The notes beneath the pieces are model-generated. The model had not been told where the DNA came from. It was given only the letters and a program-made list of their open reading frames with translations, and ran no database searches. DNA of 64,000 nucleotides from Nitrosopumilus sp. b3 (GTDB lineage Archaea > Thermoproteota > Nitrososphaeria > Nitrososphaerales > Nitrosopumilaceae), in the NCBI RefSeq assembly GCF_014078525.1, contig NZ_MU078698.1:1-64000 (forward strand). Reading direction: 5' to 3'. The position numbers and the translations under genes are program-made. Shown here in pieces: positions 51,431 to 59,928 of the stretch. Position 1 is the first letter of the stretch. Each line of letters starts with the position of its first letter.

Positions 51431-52537
51431 ATGACTCATAAAAAATTACCCACAATATGGCCAATTGGCCCACACACCATAGCCAAACATCAAATCCTTG
51501 AAGAGTATCTTAAAGCATGGTTTCCAATTGTTGGGCGGTGGACTGGAAGAATTGTTTATTTGGATGGATTTGCAGGTCCTGGAAAATACAAAGATGGTGA
51601 AGATGGGTCTCCCATAATTGCTATGCGAACTGCAGTTGAACATACTATGATAAAACCCACAACAGAAATTGTGTTTGGTTTTATTGAAAATGACAAAAAA
51701 CGTTCTGAAGTTTTAAAACAAACTTTAGAAGAAAGATTTGAACAATTACCTCAAAATGTAAAGTACAATGTTATTGATTCTAATTTTGAAAAAAGCGTAT
51801 GTGATATGCTAGATTCCCTAGAAGAAAACGAACAAGTGCTTGCTCCAACTTTTGCATTTATAGATCCGTTTGGTTACTCTGATTTTTCTATGAATCTTGT
51901 TAAACGTTTATTGAATTATGATAAATCTGAAGTTCTGATTACGTTTATGACTGGATTCGTAAATAGGTTTTTAGATCCAGTTCATGAAGAAGCAGTTAGT
52001 AAATTATACGGTTCTAAAGATTTTCTTGAAGCTAAAGATATCCCAAACACAGAAGAAAGAATTAACTTTTTGTTAAAATTATATGAAAAAAAATTAAAAG
52101 AAAACAATGGAGCAAAATATGTTCGTTCGTTCGAAATGGTTGGACATGACAACAATGTTGTTTATCATTTAATTTTTGGTACCAAACATTGGAAAGGTTT
52201 GGAAGTTATCAAAAGAGCGATGTTGAAAGTTGATAGTCGTGGAATGTATTCTTTTTCAGATAGAATTGGGTTTGGTCAAACCTTTTTTGTGAATATAAAA
52301 GAGGGTGATGATTGGATGCCTGATGCTGCTGAATTAATCTTCAAACACTTTAGAGGCCAATCAATCGAGATTGACAAAATTCATCGCTTTGTAATTACTG
52401 ACACTCCTTATATGTTCAAGAAAAAAATTCTAACCTGTTTAGAAAAGAAAATACCTTCACAAATACTTCGTGTAACTAACAGAAAAACCAAGACATTGTC
52501 TTATCCTGATAGATGTGTTGTAACATTTTCTAAATGA
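51431..52537 (+). CDS. tcmP: three-Cys-motif partner protein TcmP
   Basis: 368 aa, start ATG 51431. Rossmann-type methyltransferase-like features: IVYLDGFAGPGKY (residues 42-53), GFIENDKKRSE (Glu86) and FAFIDPFGYSDFS (Asp145-Pro-Phe-Gly). The C-terminus carries a winged-helix-like region around KHFRGQSIEIDKIHRFVIT. The family is defined by its regular pairing with DUF5131 proteins, as here. Nucleic-acid modification is inferred from fold only. Placed next to the integrase, so it may be mobile. Confidence 0.9.
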   Translation: MTHKKLPTIWPIGPHTIAKHQILEEYLKAWFPIVGRWTGRIVYLDGFAGPGKYKDGEDGSPIIAMRTAVEHTMIKPTTEIVFGFIENDKKRSEVLKQTLEERFEQLPQNVKYNVIDSNFEKSVCDMLDSLEENEQVLAPTFAFIDPFGYSDFSMNLVKRLLNYDKSEVLITFMTGFVNRFLDPVHEEAVSKLYGSKDFLEAKDIPNTEERINFLLKLYEKKLKENNGAKYVRSFEMVGHDNNVVYHLIFGTKHWKGLEVIKRAMLKVDSRGMYSFSDRIGFGQTFFVNIKEGDDWMPDAAELIFKHFRGQSIEIDKIHRFVITDTPYMFKKKILTCLEKKIPSQILRVTNRKTKTLSYPDRCVVTFSK

Positions 52538-52547
52538 TTAATATCAA

Positions 52548-52563
52548 GAGAGTGTTTAACCAA
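52548..52563 (+). repeat. 16-bp sequence with inverted copy at 61475-61490
   Basis: GAGAGTGTTTAACCAA here is the exact reverse complement of TTGGTTAAACACTCTC at 61475-61490. One such match can arise by chance in 64 kb of AT-rich DNA, so this is weak. Confidence 0.4.
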
Positions 52564-52652
52564 ACAAAAAATTCCCCTTCAGAGATTTAGATATAATTTC
52601 AACCAAATTAAAGTACAAAATTGTGACATTCTATTATCAAGTATTAACAAAC

Positions 52653-52673
52653 TGCAAATATTTTATTAAAAAT
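52653..52673 (+). repeat. 21-bp dispersed repeat, copy 1
   Basis: TGCAAATATTTTATTAAAAAT is identical at 59929-59949, and about 30 bp upstream of it are also similar in both places. Both copies lie 60-80 bp beyond the stop codon of a minus-strand gene. Confidence 0.6.
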
Positions 52674-52735
52674 ATGGCTGGCCCGATAAGAAAACCAAAT
52701 ATTCTCCTACTGGTAAATTCCATGTTTTTTAATAC

Positions 52736-53164
52736 TTACTTTACCAACAAAATTGGTATCTTGGATTTATGGATTAAATAATTTGAAGTACTGCCAAGAA
52801 AAATCTCTTTAATGGAACTCATTCCTCTTGAACCAATAACAATTAGATCAAAGTTTTTGTCTTGTGCAAATTTCAGAATTTTTGGACCTTCGTCTCCATG
52901 AAGTATTTTCTTGTATAGCAAAACTCCTTTTTTTGCAGCATCTGTCTCTGCTTTTTTCAAAAAATTGTTTGCATTTTTTAAAAGATGATTTTTGATGTAT
53001 GCCATTTGTTCCTTTGACATTGGAGGGCTCAGTGGCGTAACATATACTGCAGTAATTATGGCTTGACAATTTCTTGCTATTGTGATAGCTTGATTTAACC
53101 CTCTAAATGAATTCCCTGATCCATCTAATGCCACAAGAATTTTCCTGATTTCTGTTTTTATCAT
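52736..53164 (-). CDS. universal stress protein (UspA family)
   Basis: 142 aa Usp domain: RKILVALDGSGNSFRGL at the N-terminus and VIGSRGMSSIKEIFLGSTSNYLI with the ATP-binding glycine pattern near the end. Close to the Usp at 20544 (same GSRGM and LGSTSNY). Alone on its strand. Confidence 0.94.
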   Translation of the reverse strand: MIKTEIRKILVALDGSGNSFRGLNQAITIARNCQAIITAVYVTPLSPPMSKEQMAYIKNHLLKNANNFLKKAETDAAKKGVLLYKKILHGDEGPKILKFAQDKNFDLIVIGSRGMSSIKEIFLGSTSNYLIHKSKIPILLVK

Positions 53165-53264
53165 AATACTCGATTTAGAATTTTAACCACTTATCATTAA
53201 AATAAGAATATCAAAATTGACAATTGAATCATGAAATTAAATACTATATTTTTGTGAATTACCC

Positions 53265-53483
53265 ATGGCTAATTTTCAAAGAATCAAAGAAGAATTGGAT
53301 AAAAGTGGTGAACTAATGTTAAAACTAGGTTCTGGTGAAAAACTAGAACTTCACAAACACAATGTTTCCTTTGATGAATCCACCCAAGAAATCAAAGTTG
53401 ATGCGTCCTCTGAGACATATTGGATTTCAGCAGATTCTATAGCATATTACTGGATTCATAGAGAAGGAGTTGAAAAAGAGTAG
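53265..53483 (+). CDS. hypothetical protein, 72 aa
   Basis: Small soluble protein, probably beta-rich (GELMLKLGSGEKLELHKHNVSFD, IKVDASSETYWISADSIAYYWIH), with no Cys. The pattern could be a small beta-barrel. ATG at 53265. The downstream 537 bp hold no gene. Function unknown. Confidence 0.7.
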   Translation: MANFQRIKEELDKSGELMLKLGSGEKLELHKHNVSFDESTQEIKVDASSETYWISADSIAYYWIHREGVEKE

Positions 53484-54020
53484 TTTATTTTGTGAATCAA
53501 AATAAAACCTTCCTGCCTATAATCCTGTCTTTGAATCATCTCATCTTTTTTGATTTTTTTACTTGTTATAATATATGGAAAAGTTATAGTAATTGAAAAT
53601 CATGAATAAAATTATGCAAATCGAAATTAAAGACAAGTAAATGATTTTCAAATTGACTTTTGTGAAGATAATACCAAAATCAAGAATCGTAATTTCATAT
53701 TTTATATCAAATTAACATATGTAGCCTCATGACAGCCAAAAAAATCACCAATGGGTGATCATCTGAAGAAATAATTTACAAAGATAATTAATTATGATAT
53801 TATTTCATGATGAAAAGGAATCTTGGGTATAATACTGCATATGTAATTTTTGAATAATATTTTGTATTTTTTGGATGTTGATTATTGTGGGTAATATAAT
53901 AACAAAATTACTGTGTTCGAGTTTTGTTTCTCTAACATAATTTCAATAGATCATATTCTTCTTTTTCATCTCTGATAATTTCACTTAATGTTAAATCCTT
54001 TGAAACATATTGTATGATAC
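53484..54020. other. 537-bp gene-poor gap
   Basis: Very AT-rich. No credible ORF; only a short perfect stem ATCACC-AATG-GGTGAT at 53744-53759 stands out. The distal end must hold the promoter of the cupredoxin gene. Confidence 0.6.
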
Positions 54021-54404
54021 TTGCAAAACTCAAATTTCTATACTATTGGTTTATTTTCGGTGTTTGTTGTATCTCTTCTAACAATTATGCAAGATGTGTC
54101 TGCAGAGACCTTCGATATAGTTATTCCTGTAGGGTCTGTTGATCCTAAAAGCCCATTTCATTTTATTCCTTCTGAATTAACAGTCTCAGTTGGGGATAAG
54201 ATAAGATGGATAAACTTTGATGATGTATCACACACCGCTACTTCTGGATCCTTTCAGGGTGGGCCTAATGGGATATTTAATAGCGGATTATTGGAAAATA
54301 GCGAGGTGTTCTCCTACCAAACCAAGTCATCAGATATTGGCACTTTGACATATTATTGTACATTGCATCCCTGGATGAACGGAATACTTTGTGTTGGATC
54401 CTGA
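54021..54404 (+). CDS. type-1 copper protein (plastocyanin-like), 3' end frameshifted
   Basis: 127 aa. TTG 54021 is the only start in frame; it gives a signal peptide (FVVSLLTIMQDVSA) and a cupredoxin domain with His71 (VSHTATSG), Cys113, His116, Met119 (YCTLHPWM). The frame ends in CVGS and TGA just after the copper loop, where the +1 frame continues as VLDPEGLPVGRIS. Thus the natural product was probably longer and the last four residues are artificial; see the next entry. Confidence 0.85.
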   Translation: MQNSNFYTIGLFSVFVVSLLTIMQDVSAETFDIVIPVGSVDPKSPFHFIPSELTVSVGDKIRWINFDDVSHTATSGSFQGGPNGIFNSGLLENSEVFSYQTKSSDIGTLTYYCTLHPWMNGILCVGS

Positions 54405-55005
54405 AGGGTTGCCTGTTGGAAGAATATCTGAATCAGGATCAATTAATGCAGCCCACAAATATGCTGAACAAGCAAAATCATCCAAACTGATTGCAGAAGA
54501 ATTTGTCATATCTTCCAAAAATATGGAATCAGGCGATAGTTTTTCTCTGTCTGCTCACTACTACCATCAGGCAGCAATAGAGTATTCCTTGTTATCCTCC
54601 CATGAAAAATCTGCTTTTTATCACCAGGAATCTGCAACTCAACATCACAATGCAGCAATTCAGTATGAAAAATCAGGAAACTTTGAAAAATCCATTACAG
54701 AACATTTTGCCGCAGGTGTTCAACATCATTTTGCCGCGCTTCAATACGAAGTCATAGATGATCCAAAAAACATGAGAAAACAACTTTCTGAATCTTTATT
54801 GCATAAAAGAATGGCAAAATTTGGCTCAGATTATGTTCTACCTCCAAAACATCAATCAAGATATCTTGATGTGTCTGATATTGTGTGCAAAGAAGGTTTT
54901 GAGCTTTTGTTAAAAAATACAACAAAAGAACCAACCTGTATCAAATCATCTCATGTTGCAGAGTTAATTGAACGTGGTTGGGCAAGCCGGATGTTAAATG
55001 ATTAG
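54391..55005 (+). CDS. His-rich helical domain protein, likely C-terminal part of the preceding cupredoxin
   Basis: 204 aa in the +1 frame relative to the cupredoxin, overlapping it by 14 bp; GTG at 54391 could act as start. The sequence first continues a cupredoxin end (VLDPEGLPVGRIS) and then forms helices with repeated AxxYxxA and His-rich parts (SATQHHNAAIQYEKSGNFEKS, AGVQHHFAALQYE). The C-terminal 45 residues (VCKEGFELLLKNTTKEPTC, then LIERGWASRM) are a small module common in exported proteins of these archaea. Alone it lacks a signal peptide, so fusion with the upstream part is likely ancestral. Confidence 0.75.
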   Translation: MLDPEGLPVGRISESGSINAAHKYAEQAKSSKLIAEEFVISSKNMESGDSFSLSAHYYHQAAIEYSLLSSHEKSAFYHQESATQHHNAAIQYEKSGNFEKSITEHFAAGVQHHFAALQYEVIDDPKNMRKQLSESLLHKRMAKFGSDYVLPPKHQSRYLDVSDIVCKEGFELLLKNTTKEPTCIKSSHVAELIERGWASRMLND

Positions 55006-55559
55006 TTGTTTCTTACTTTTTTAATTCTGTTTTTTATTTTTAGAATACTGAATAATATGAAATAAATTTGCTTTGACCCTCTATTCTAAGTTAAAACTTT
55101 AGAATGAGATAATAGATAACAGTCTTCCAGACATAGAATGATCCAAAGATCAAACGCTGATCCGATTGCTCAAATCATTTTCATTCTGGTTGGCTATTAT
55201 CCAAATTACACTACGTAAAAATGATATAAACATATGATCAAAATTATCATGTCTGATACTAGGATCAATGATTGAAAATTTTTCAATTATATTGGAATGT
55301 CTTAAAAATTATTACATAAATTAAATAATGAAATTTTATTTATTTTCATTAGTGATATTGTCCATAGTTTTATTAGATTAAATGATCATATTGTTTTGGA
55401 AGCTGGATAACATCTGAAACTAGATATTCACAATTGATTATTCCCTGACCAAGACATCCTACTCCAAGGAAGGATAATCAATCTGGCTTCCAAAAATAGA
55501 TAATGTTTTTCTATCTTCAATTCAGATATTTTATTTAATGTTTTTTTATTATGTCTAAA
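55006..55559. other. 554-bp gene-poor gap
   Basis: No ORF of note. It contains the inverted-repeat element 55394-55495 and otherwise AT-rich sequence with AGAATGA...TCATTCT (55135-55186) as a minor inverted pair. Confidence 0.6.
55394..55495. repeat. 102-bp imperfect inverted repeat (hairpin-forming element)
   Basis: Outer arms TTTTGGAAGC (55394-55403) and GCTTCCAAAA (55486-55495) are exact inverses. Inner arms ATTGATTATTCC (from 55433) and GGATAATCAAT (55472-55482) pair with one bulge. The whole could fold as a long RNA hairpin near the end of the minus-strand CBS gene, about 65 bp past its stop codon. Confidence 0.6.
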
Positions 55560-56438
55560 TCAAATATTTTTTCCACAATGAGGACATGTTTTTGACATTT
55601 CAAGTTTAGCTTCCGATGTCTGGATATCCTCTGATGACAAAGCCAAGCAAATGTCCCATGGACTAACAACAATATCTTTGTATATTACATAAGGATGTTC
55701 CATCCTGTCCATCACTGAGCAAAGTTTGTCAAATGAAATATCTTCTGTAAGAACTTTGATATGATCAAATGTAAACTTGTTAATTGGAACATCTAGTAAA
55801 TTATCTACATCTTTTTGAAATTTAGTGATTCTTGATAATCCTTCAAGAATTGTTCTGTCACTGATAAATTGATTTGATGTTCCCAGTAATAGTTTTCTTG
55901 TCTTGTTATCAAACATTAGATCAAGTATGTCCCTTAATGGTTCATCCCCTTGAAATGTAATGATCTTCTTTTTTGGCATTGAAGACACTGAGAGATCCGT
56001 TTTGTACTTTTTCCCTACTTCGAGCATTTTTCTTGCAGAAACTGGGGAATAACTTCCAGACTTGTTTTGTATAACTGCAAATGCCCTTCTGCTATTCTTC
56101 CAAGTGTCCATAAGATCTTTGAATTTTGTCTGACTACTAACTTGAGGAACGTCTTTGAACATTATCTCTTGAGTTGTATGCTGATATAGGGAATCCCTAG
56201 TGGGATTCTTTCGCAAGTGGTCTAAAATGTCATATCCTCCTATAATTCCAATGGATTTACCATTGTCTTGAACCACAAGTGCGTCTATTGTAGATTCTAG
56301 ATATTGAGCACACATCTCAGTAGCTAACCAAACTTCCCTGTCTTTATCCACAAAGACACAATTTGTATCAGTTAATGTCTCTGGGAATAGTTGCTCTAAA
56401 GTTAATTCCAAAATCCCTTCTTTACTTACAGATTCCAT
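55560..56438 (-). CDS. CBS-domain-like protein with C-terminal zinc knuckle
   Basis: 292 aa. Three to four CBS-like segments can be seen: VDKDREVWLATEMCAQYLES with GKSIGIIGGYDIL, QEIMFKDVPQVSSQTKFKD with RAFAVIQN, and FQGDEPLRDILDLMF with KLLLGTSNQ. It ends with CPHCGKNI, half of a zinc knuckle. It is a paralogue of the divergent gene 56621-57454. A nucleotide-sensing role is inferred. Confidence 0.82.
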   Translation of the reverse strand: MESVSKEGILELTLEQLFPETLTDTNCVFVDKDREVWLATEMCAQYLESTIDALVVQDNGKSIGIIGGYDILDHLRKNPTRDSLYQHTTQEIMFKDVPQVSSQTKFKDLMDTWKNSRRAFAVIQNKSGSYSPVSARKMLEVGKKYKTDLSVSSMPKKKIITFQGDEPLRDILDLMFDNKTRKLLLGTSNQFISDRTILEGLSRITKFQKDVDNLLDVPINKFTFDHIKVLTEDISFDKLCSVMDRMEHPYVIYKDIVVSPWDICLALSSEDIQTSEAKLEMSKTCPHCGKNI

Positions 56439-56620
56439 TTGTTCTCACTGTCTATGAATGAATTTACTATTTTAACAGATTCTTGATTATTAGATTAGAA
56501 AATCATAAAAATTTTAGGTTACTCATTTCATGTCAAATATTTTAGTAAATAATTGGATGCATCTTATCATTTTTGAGAATTGAATATGGTTGCTTTATGC
56601 AATATAATCAATAGTAGAAT

Positions 56621-57454
56621 ATGTCACAAGACACTCCGATAGCAGAGAGGACTCTGGGTGAACTATTTCCAGAAAGACTGACGTGGTCACTATGCATCCA
56701 TATTGACAAAGGAAAAGAAGTTTGGGTTGTCACTGGAATGCTAGTGCAATACTTGGAATCTGCAACTGATTCAGTCATGGTGAGAGATGAGAATCATAAC
56801 CCAATAGGCACAATCGGTGGCAAAGAAATCATGGAGAATCTGTTAAAGAATCCTACTTCGAGTTTGTTCTATGGAACTAAAGTAGAAGACATCATGGAGC
56901 CAAACCCTGTAAGAGTTTCCAAGAATACAAGGTACAAGGATCTGATGAATTTTTGGAAAGAGAAGGGTAGAGCATATGCCATAATCCCTAACGAGTGGGG
57001 ATTTTATTCTGCAATATCTGCACAAAAGATTCTAGAAATTGGCAAGGAATGTAAAACTGATCTTACAATCGAGGATTTGCCAAAAAAGAAACAGGTTACA
57101 TTCAGGAAAGGAGATACGTTTGGTGATTTGATTAATTCAATGTTCGATAACAAAGCTAGAAAGGTTTTGCTTGAAGGGACTAACAAATATCTTAGTGACA
57201 GATTAATTATTGAAGCAATATCAGAAAAAATGAAGCATCTAAAAGAAACAGATGATTTTCTAAATGAATCATCTAATATTGTAGAGTTGGAAGAGGCCAA
57301 AATTGTATCAGATAATTTGAAAATTAACGAAATATCATCTATGATGTATGATATGGCTCACCCATTTGTTATTTACAAGGATTGGCTTGTAACGCCTTGG
57401 GATATCTGTAATGTGTTGTTATCTAAAGATATTACAAAATATGCTGCAAAATGA
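56621..57454 (+). CDS. CBS-domain-like protein, paralogue of the divergent neighbour
   Basis: 277 aa with the same order: GELFPERLTW, IDKGKEVWVVTGMLVQYLES, NPIGTIGGKEIMENLLKNP, VEDIMEPNPVRVSKNTRYKD, then DLINSMFDNKARKVLLEG. It lacks the C-terminal CPHC of the partner. Divergent with a 182-bp shared upstream region; the pair likely arose by inverted duplication. Confidence 0.82.
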   Translation: MSQDTPIAERTLGELFPERLTWSLCIHIDKGKEVWVVTGMLVQYLESATDSVMVRDENHNPIGTIGGKEIMENLLKNPTSSLFYGTKVEDIMEPNPVRVSKNTRYKDLMNFWKEKGRAYAIIPNEWGFYSAISAQKILEIGKECKTDLTIEDLPKKKQVTFRKGDTFGDLINSMFDNKARKVLLEGTNKYLSDRLIIEAISEKMKHLKETDDFLNESSNIVELEEAKIVSDNLKINEISSMMYDMAHPFVIYKDWLVTPWDICNVLLSKDITKYAAK

Positions 57455-57635
57455 AACTTTTTTTATCTTGATTCAAAAAATAAACAAAACTTAGTAAATT
57501 GGATCTTAAGACCAAAACCGAATCAGGTACTTGGTGAAAGTTCCAATTGAAAAAATTATTCCATTTTAGTATTTAGGGAATACTGATCATTGTTATGGAC
57601 CATTTGTTCGTTAGTGTTTTAAGTAAATTTTGTAA

Positions 57636-57716
57636 ATGAAAATCATGTCAACTGATAAAACTGAACCATGGGAGCAAGTACTGGGATTGTCTTGGACAAT
57701 TCTTGATGAGGAATAA
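57636..57716 (+). CDS. 26-residue microprotein candidate
   Basis: ATG 57636, TAA 57714-57716. The product has the form TDKTEPWEQVLGLSWTILDE: acidic, two Trp. No ribosome-binding site is obvious. Kept as a candidate because the 300-bp gap is otherwise empty and similar tiny Trp/acidic ORFs occur elsewhere in this window (27043-27120). Confidence 0.3.
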   Translation: MKIMSTDKTEPWEQVLGLSWTILDEE

Positions 57717-57754
57717 TACCTTCATATAGTAAGTATAATTGCATTTTTCTAATT

Positions 57755-57961
57755 ATGGGACAAAATAACTGCAAAAATAAATGCAACACACACGAATCTA
57801 TCTCAAAGCACAGAGCCTATGAAGAAGGCGGATGCTTTTGCAAAAACTGTGACTATTATTTCAGGGAAAAATTCCTGAGATGTCCATGTTGTAACACTCG
57901 AGTTAGGTATTCTACGCGCTCAAATAAGCGGAAATTGGAATCTGAAATAGTGAGAATATGA
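57755..57961 (+). CDS. small Cys-rich zinc-finger-like protein
   Basis: 68 aa. Cysteines: NNCKNKCNTH, then GGCFCKNCDYYF and LRCPCCNTRV. At least two zinc sites are possible. The C-terminus is Arg/Lys-rich (RYSTRSNKRKLE), suggesting nucleic acid contact. Family not recognised. Confidence 0.72.
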   Translation: MGQNNCKNKCNTHESISKHRAYEEGGCFCKNCDYYFREKFLRCPCCNTRVRYSTRSNKRKLESEIVRI

Positions 57962-58019
57962 AAACTAGATTTCAAACCTGTTAGGATTTGCAATTCTTAT
58001 TTACCTTAAAACCCTGAAA

Positions 58020-58142
58020 TTACTTCCAAGGGTCTGTATCCTCTTTCCATGATTCTGCACCTTTATCTTCTATTGGCTCGCTTGCTTTGATGTCTGCTAA
58101 AAGACATTCATCTGAGCAGTGGCTTAATTCTGAATGTTTCAT
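58020..58142 (-). CDS. 40-residue microprotein candidate
   Basis: ATG 58140-58142 and TAA 58020-58022. Begins KHSELSHCSDECLLADIK and ends in a Trp- and acid-rich region. Two Cys and two His near the N-terminus (HxxxxHCxxxC) may bind metal. Divergent from the kinase gene at 58315. Confidence 0.45.
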   Translation of the reverse strand: MKHSELSHCSDECLLADIKASEPIEDKGAESWKEDTDPWK

Positions 58143-58314
58143 TATTTTACCGCATTTCTAAATAGATTATTTTGTTTTACCTTTCAATTAGAACACAGAA
58201 TTCGTTTGGGTACTAAATATTCCTGTAATATGCCAATTTATGAAGTTATTACAATACGTGTATGTGCAATTTGAACATTAAGCAATCTTTATTCAAGTAA
58301 TTTTAAATCTGAAC

Positions 58315-59406
58315 ATGCGTAAGTTTCTCGTAAGGAAGAATTTTGATGAGAATAATGATGATCCGCTAAATGCTCCAAACAGAACTGTATTTTATGAAAA
58401 AGAGAGAAACCCAAGTGAATCAATTCCGCATAATGATCCTTCAGATAATGATAAAAGCCAAAATGAGGCTGCCAAATTAAATAAAAAAGAAAAACCAATT
58501 TCAGATGAAAGCGGAGAAATTCTCAATGTACATGCAAAAAAGATATTCCATGAGTCACTTTCGGCAATAAACGAATATGATAAAAAAAGAATGGACAGCA
58601 TATACGAACAGCTTGAAAAAGAAAAAAACATCTCCAAAGAACTAAACAAAAAACTGCACTCTAATTTATCAAAAATTGCTAGTGCCGAAGTTGAGCTTGT
58701 AAAAAAGAAGAATAACTTAGAAGAGGAATTACATGAGAAAACAAAATAGCTTGTAAATTCTGAAAGAATGGCAGTGATTGGTGAACTGTCAGGGCGTCTT
58801 GCCCATGAATTGCGTACCCCGTTGACTGTCATCAAGGGAACAGTTGGAGTTTTACAACTTAGAAAAGGAATGGAGATTGACGATTATGTAATGGAGAGAC
58901 TGTCTTTGATGAATGAATCGGCAACTAGAATGGCTCAGCAAATTGAGAGGGTTTTGGCTTATGTGCAAAAAGCACCCATAAATAAAAAAGAAACATCACT
59001 AAATGAAATAATCCAAAATTCTGCATCAATGCTTGTGGAAAATCCAAACATTACAATTCATACTCCAAAAAATGATGTTCTCTGCAATTGTGATCCGATA
59101 AAAATGGAGGCAATGCTGGGAAATCTACTGCTAAATTCGGTTCAGGCAATAGAAGAGTCAGGACAGATAAGTATCAATGTTGATGAATCCTCAGATTCAA
59201 TTACAATCAAAATACAGGATTCTGGAAACGGGGTGCCTGAGAATTTGGAAGACAAGATATTTGATCCTCTTGTCTCATCAAAAATGGATGGGACTGGACT
59301 AGGACTATCCAGTGTAAAAAATATTGTTGAACAACATAATGGCACCATAAGCTTTCAAAACAATCCTACGACATTTACAATCGTTTTGCCAAAAACTTGC
59401 CAATAA
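58315..59406 (+). pseudogene. sensor histidine kinase interrupted by an in-frame TAG
   Basis: One reading frame runs from ATG 58315 to 59406 except for TAG at 58747-58749. Upstream: a charged N-terminal region and coiled coil ending LEEELHEKTK. Downstream without any frame change: LVNSERMAVIGELSGRLAHE, the normal continuation of a coiled coil into a HisKA domain. A CAG-to-TAG or similar change explains it. Either the gene is decayed, or the second half is re-initiated at ATG 58768, or there is readthrough. Confidence 0.8.
58768..59406 (+). CDS. histidine kinase catalytic half (HisKA + HATPase)
   Basis: 212 aa from ATG 58768. H box LAHELRTPLTVIKG carries the phospho-accepting His; N box LLLNSVQAIEES; G1 IQDSGNGVPENLEDKIFDPL; G2 GTGLGLSSVKNIVEQHNG. 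If translated from this ATG it would be a soluble catalytic unit without its sensor part. No response-regulator gene is nearby. The hairpin at 59465-59481 follows. Confidence 0.85.
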   Translation: MAVIGELSGRLAHELRTPLTVIKGTVGVLQLRKGMEIDDYVMERLSLMNESATRMAQQIERVLAYVQKAPINKKETSLNEIIQNSASMLVENPNITIHTPKNDVLCNCDPIKMEAMLGNLLLNSVQAIEESGQISINVDESSDSITIKIQDSGNGVPENLEDKIFDPLVSSKMDGTGLGLSSVKNIVEQHNGTISFQNNPTTFTIVLPKTCQ

Positions 59407-59464
59407 TCTAAAATTCATCTGAAGGGAAATTCTTATTCATCTGAACAAACATTTTCTAAAAAAA

Positions 59465-59481
59465 CCCTCTCAAAGAGAGGG
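59465..59481 (+). terminator. perfect hairpin CCCTCTC-AAA-GAGAGGG
   Basis: A 7-bp perfect stem with a 3-base loop lies 59 bp after the kinase stop. It is followed by an A-rich tract, not a T-run, so intrinsic termination is uncertain; it could protect the mRNA end or regulate it. Confidence 0.5.
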
Positions 59482-59694
59482 TCAAAAAAGGATTTGACAT
59501 CCATTTTGAGTCTCGATGGTAATAATACTGGAACAAAATAGTTAATTGAATGTTGTATGTGTGGGATAGTCAATCTGTTTGAATTATTCCATAGTTGACT
59601 CAGAGATGAAGATACTCATATTGTTTTCAAATACTTTACAAAAAGACAAATCATTCATGGAGGTTAAATACAAATTTGTCGTAACTAAGATAAT

Positions 59695-59811
59695 ATGAAA
59701 GCATGGAGATGTTATAGATGTGATTTGACATTTAAGGACGAATCCCATGTTCTCATGCACAAAGACATTTCAAGTCATTCTTCCAGCCAAATAGAAGTAA
59801 TTGCGGCATAG
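59695..59811 (+). CDS. 38-residue C2H2 zinc-finger microprotein
   Basis: ATG 59695, TAG 59809-59811. The sequence KAWRCYRCDLTFKDESHVLM then HKDISSH gives C-x2-C-x12-H-x5-H, a full classical C2H2 finger. The tail is Ser/Gln-rich. Single C2H2 proteins occur in archaea and are usually of unknown DNA- or RNA-binding role. No neighbour within 200 bp. Confidence 0.7.
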   Translation: MKAWRCYRCDLTFKDESHVLMHKDISSHSSSQIEVIAA

Positions 59812-59928
59812 TGTAATAATTATGCTCGAATCTGGAATTAATTATTCCATCTCATCGTGTGAATAATTTTATTAAAAATATGATTAAAATCTATACTTGC
59901 GACAATATTGTATTATGTATTAGCTAAT

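Noticed and set aside
53729-53758. Nine-codon ORF (ATG ... TGA) in the 53.5-54.0 kb gap
   Set aside because: Too short and mostly covers the small stem; no supporting signal.
58747-58749. TAG decoded as pyrrolysine
   Set aside because: No pyl genes or PYLIS element seen in the window, and the group is not known for pyrrolysine; a nonsense mutation is simpler.
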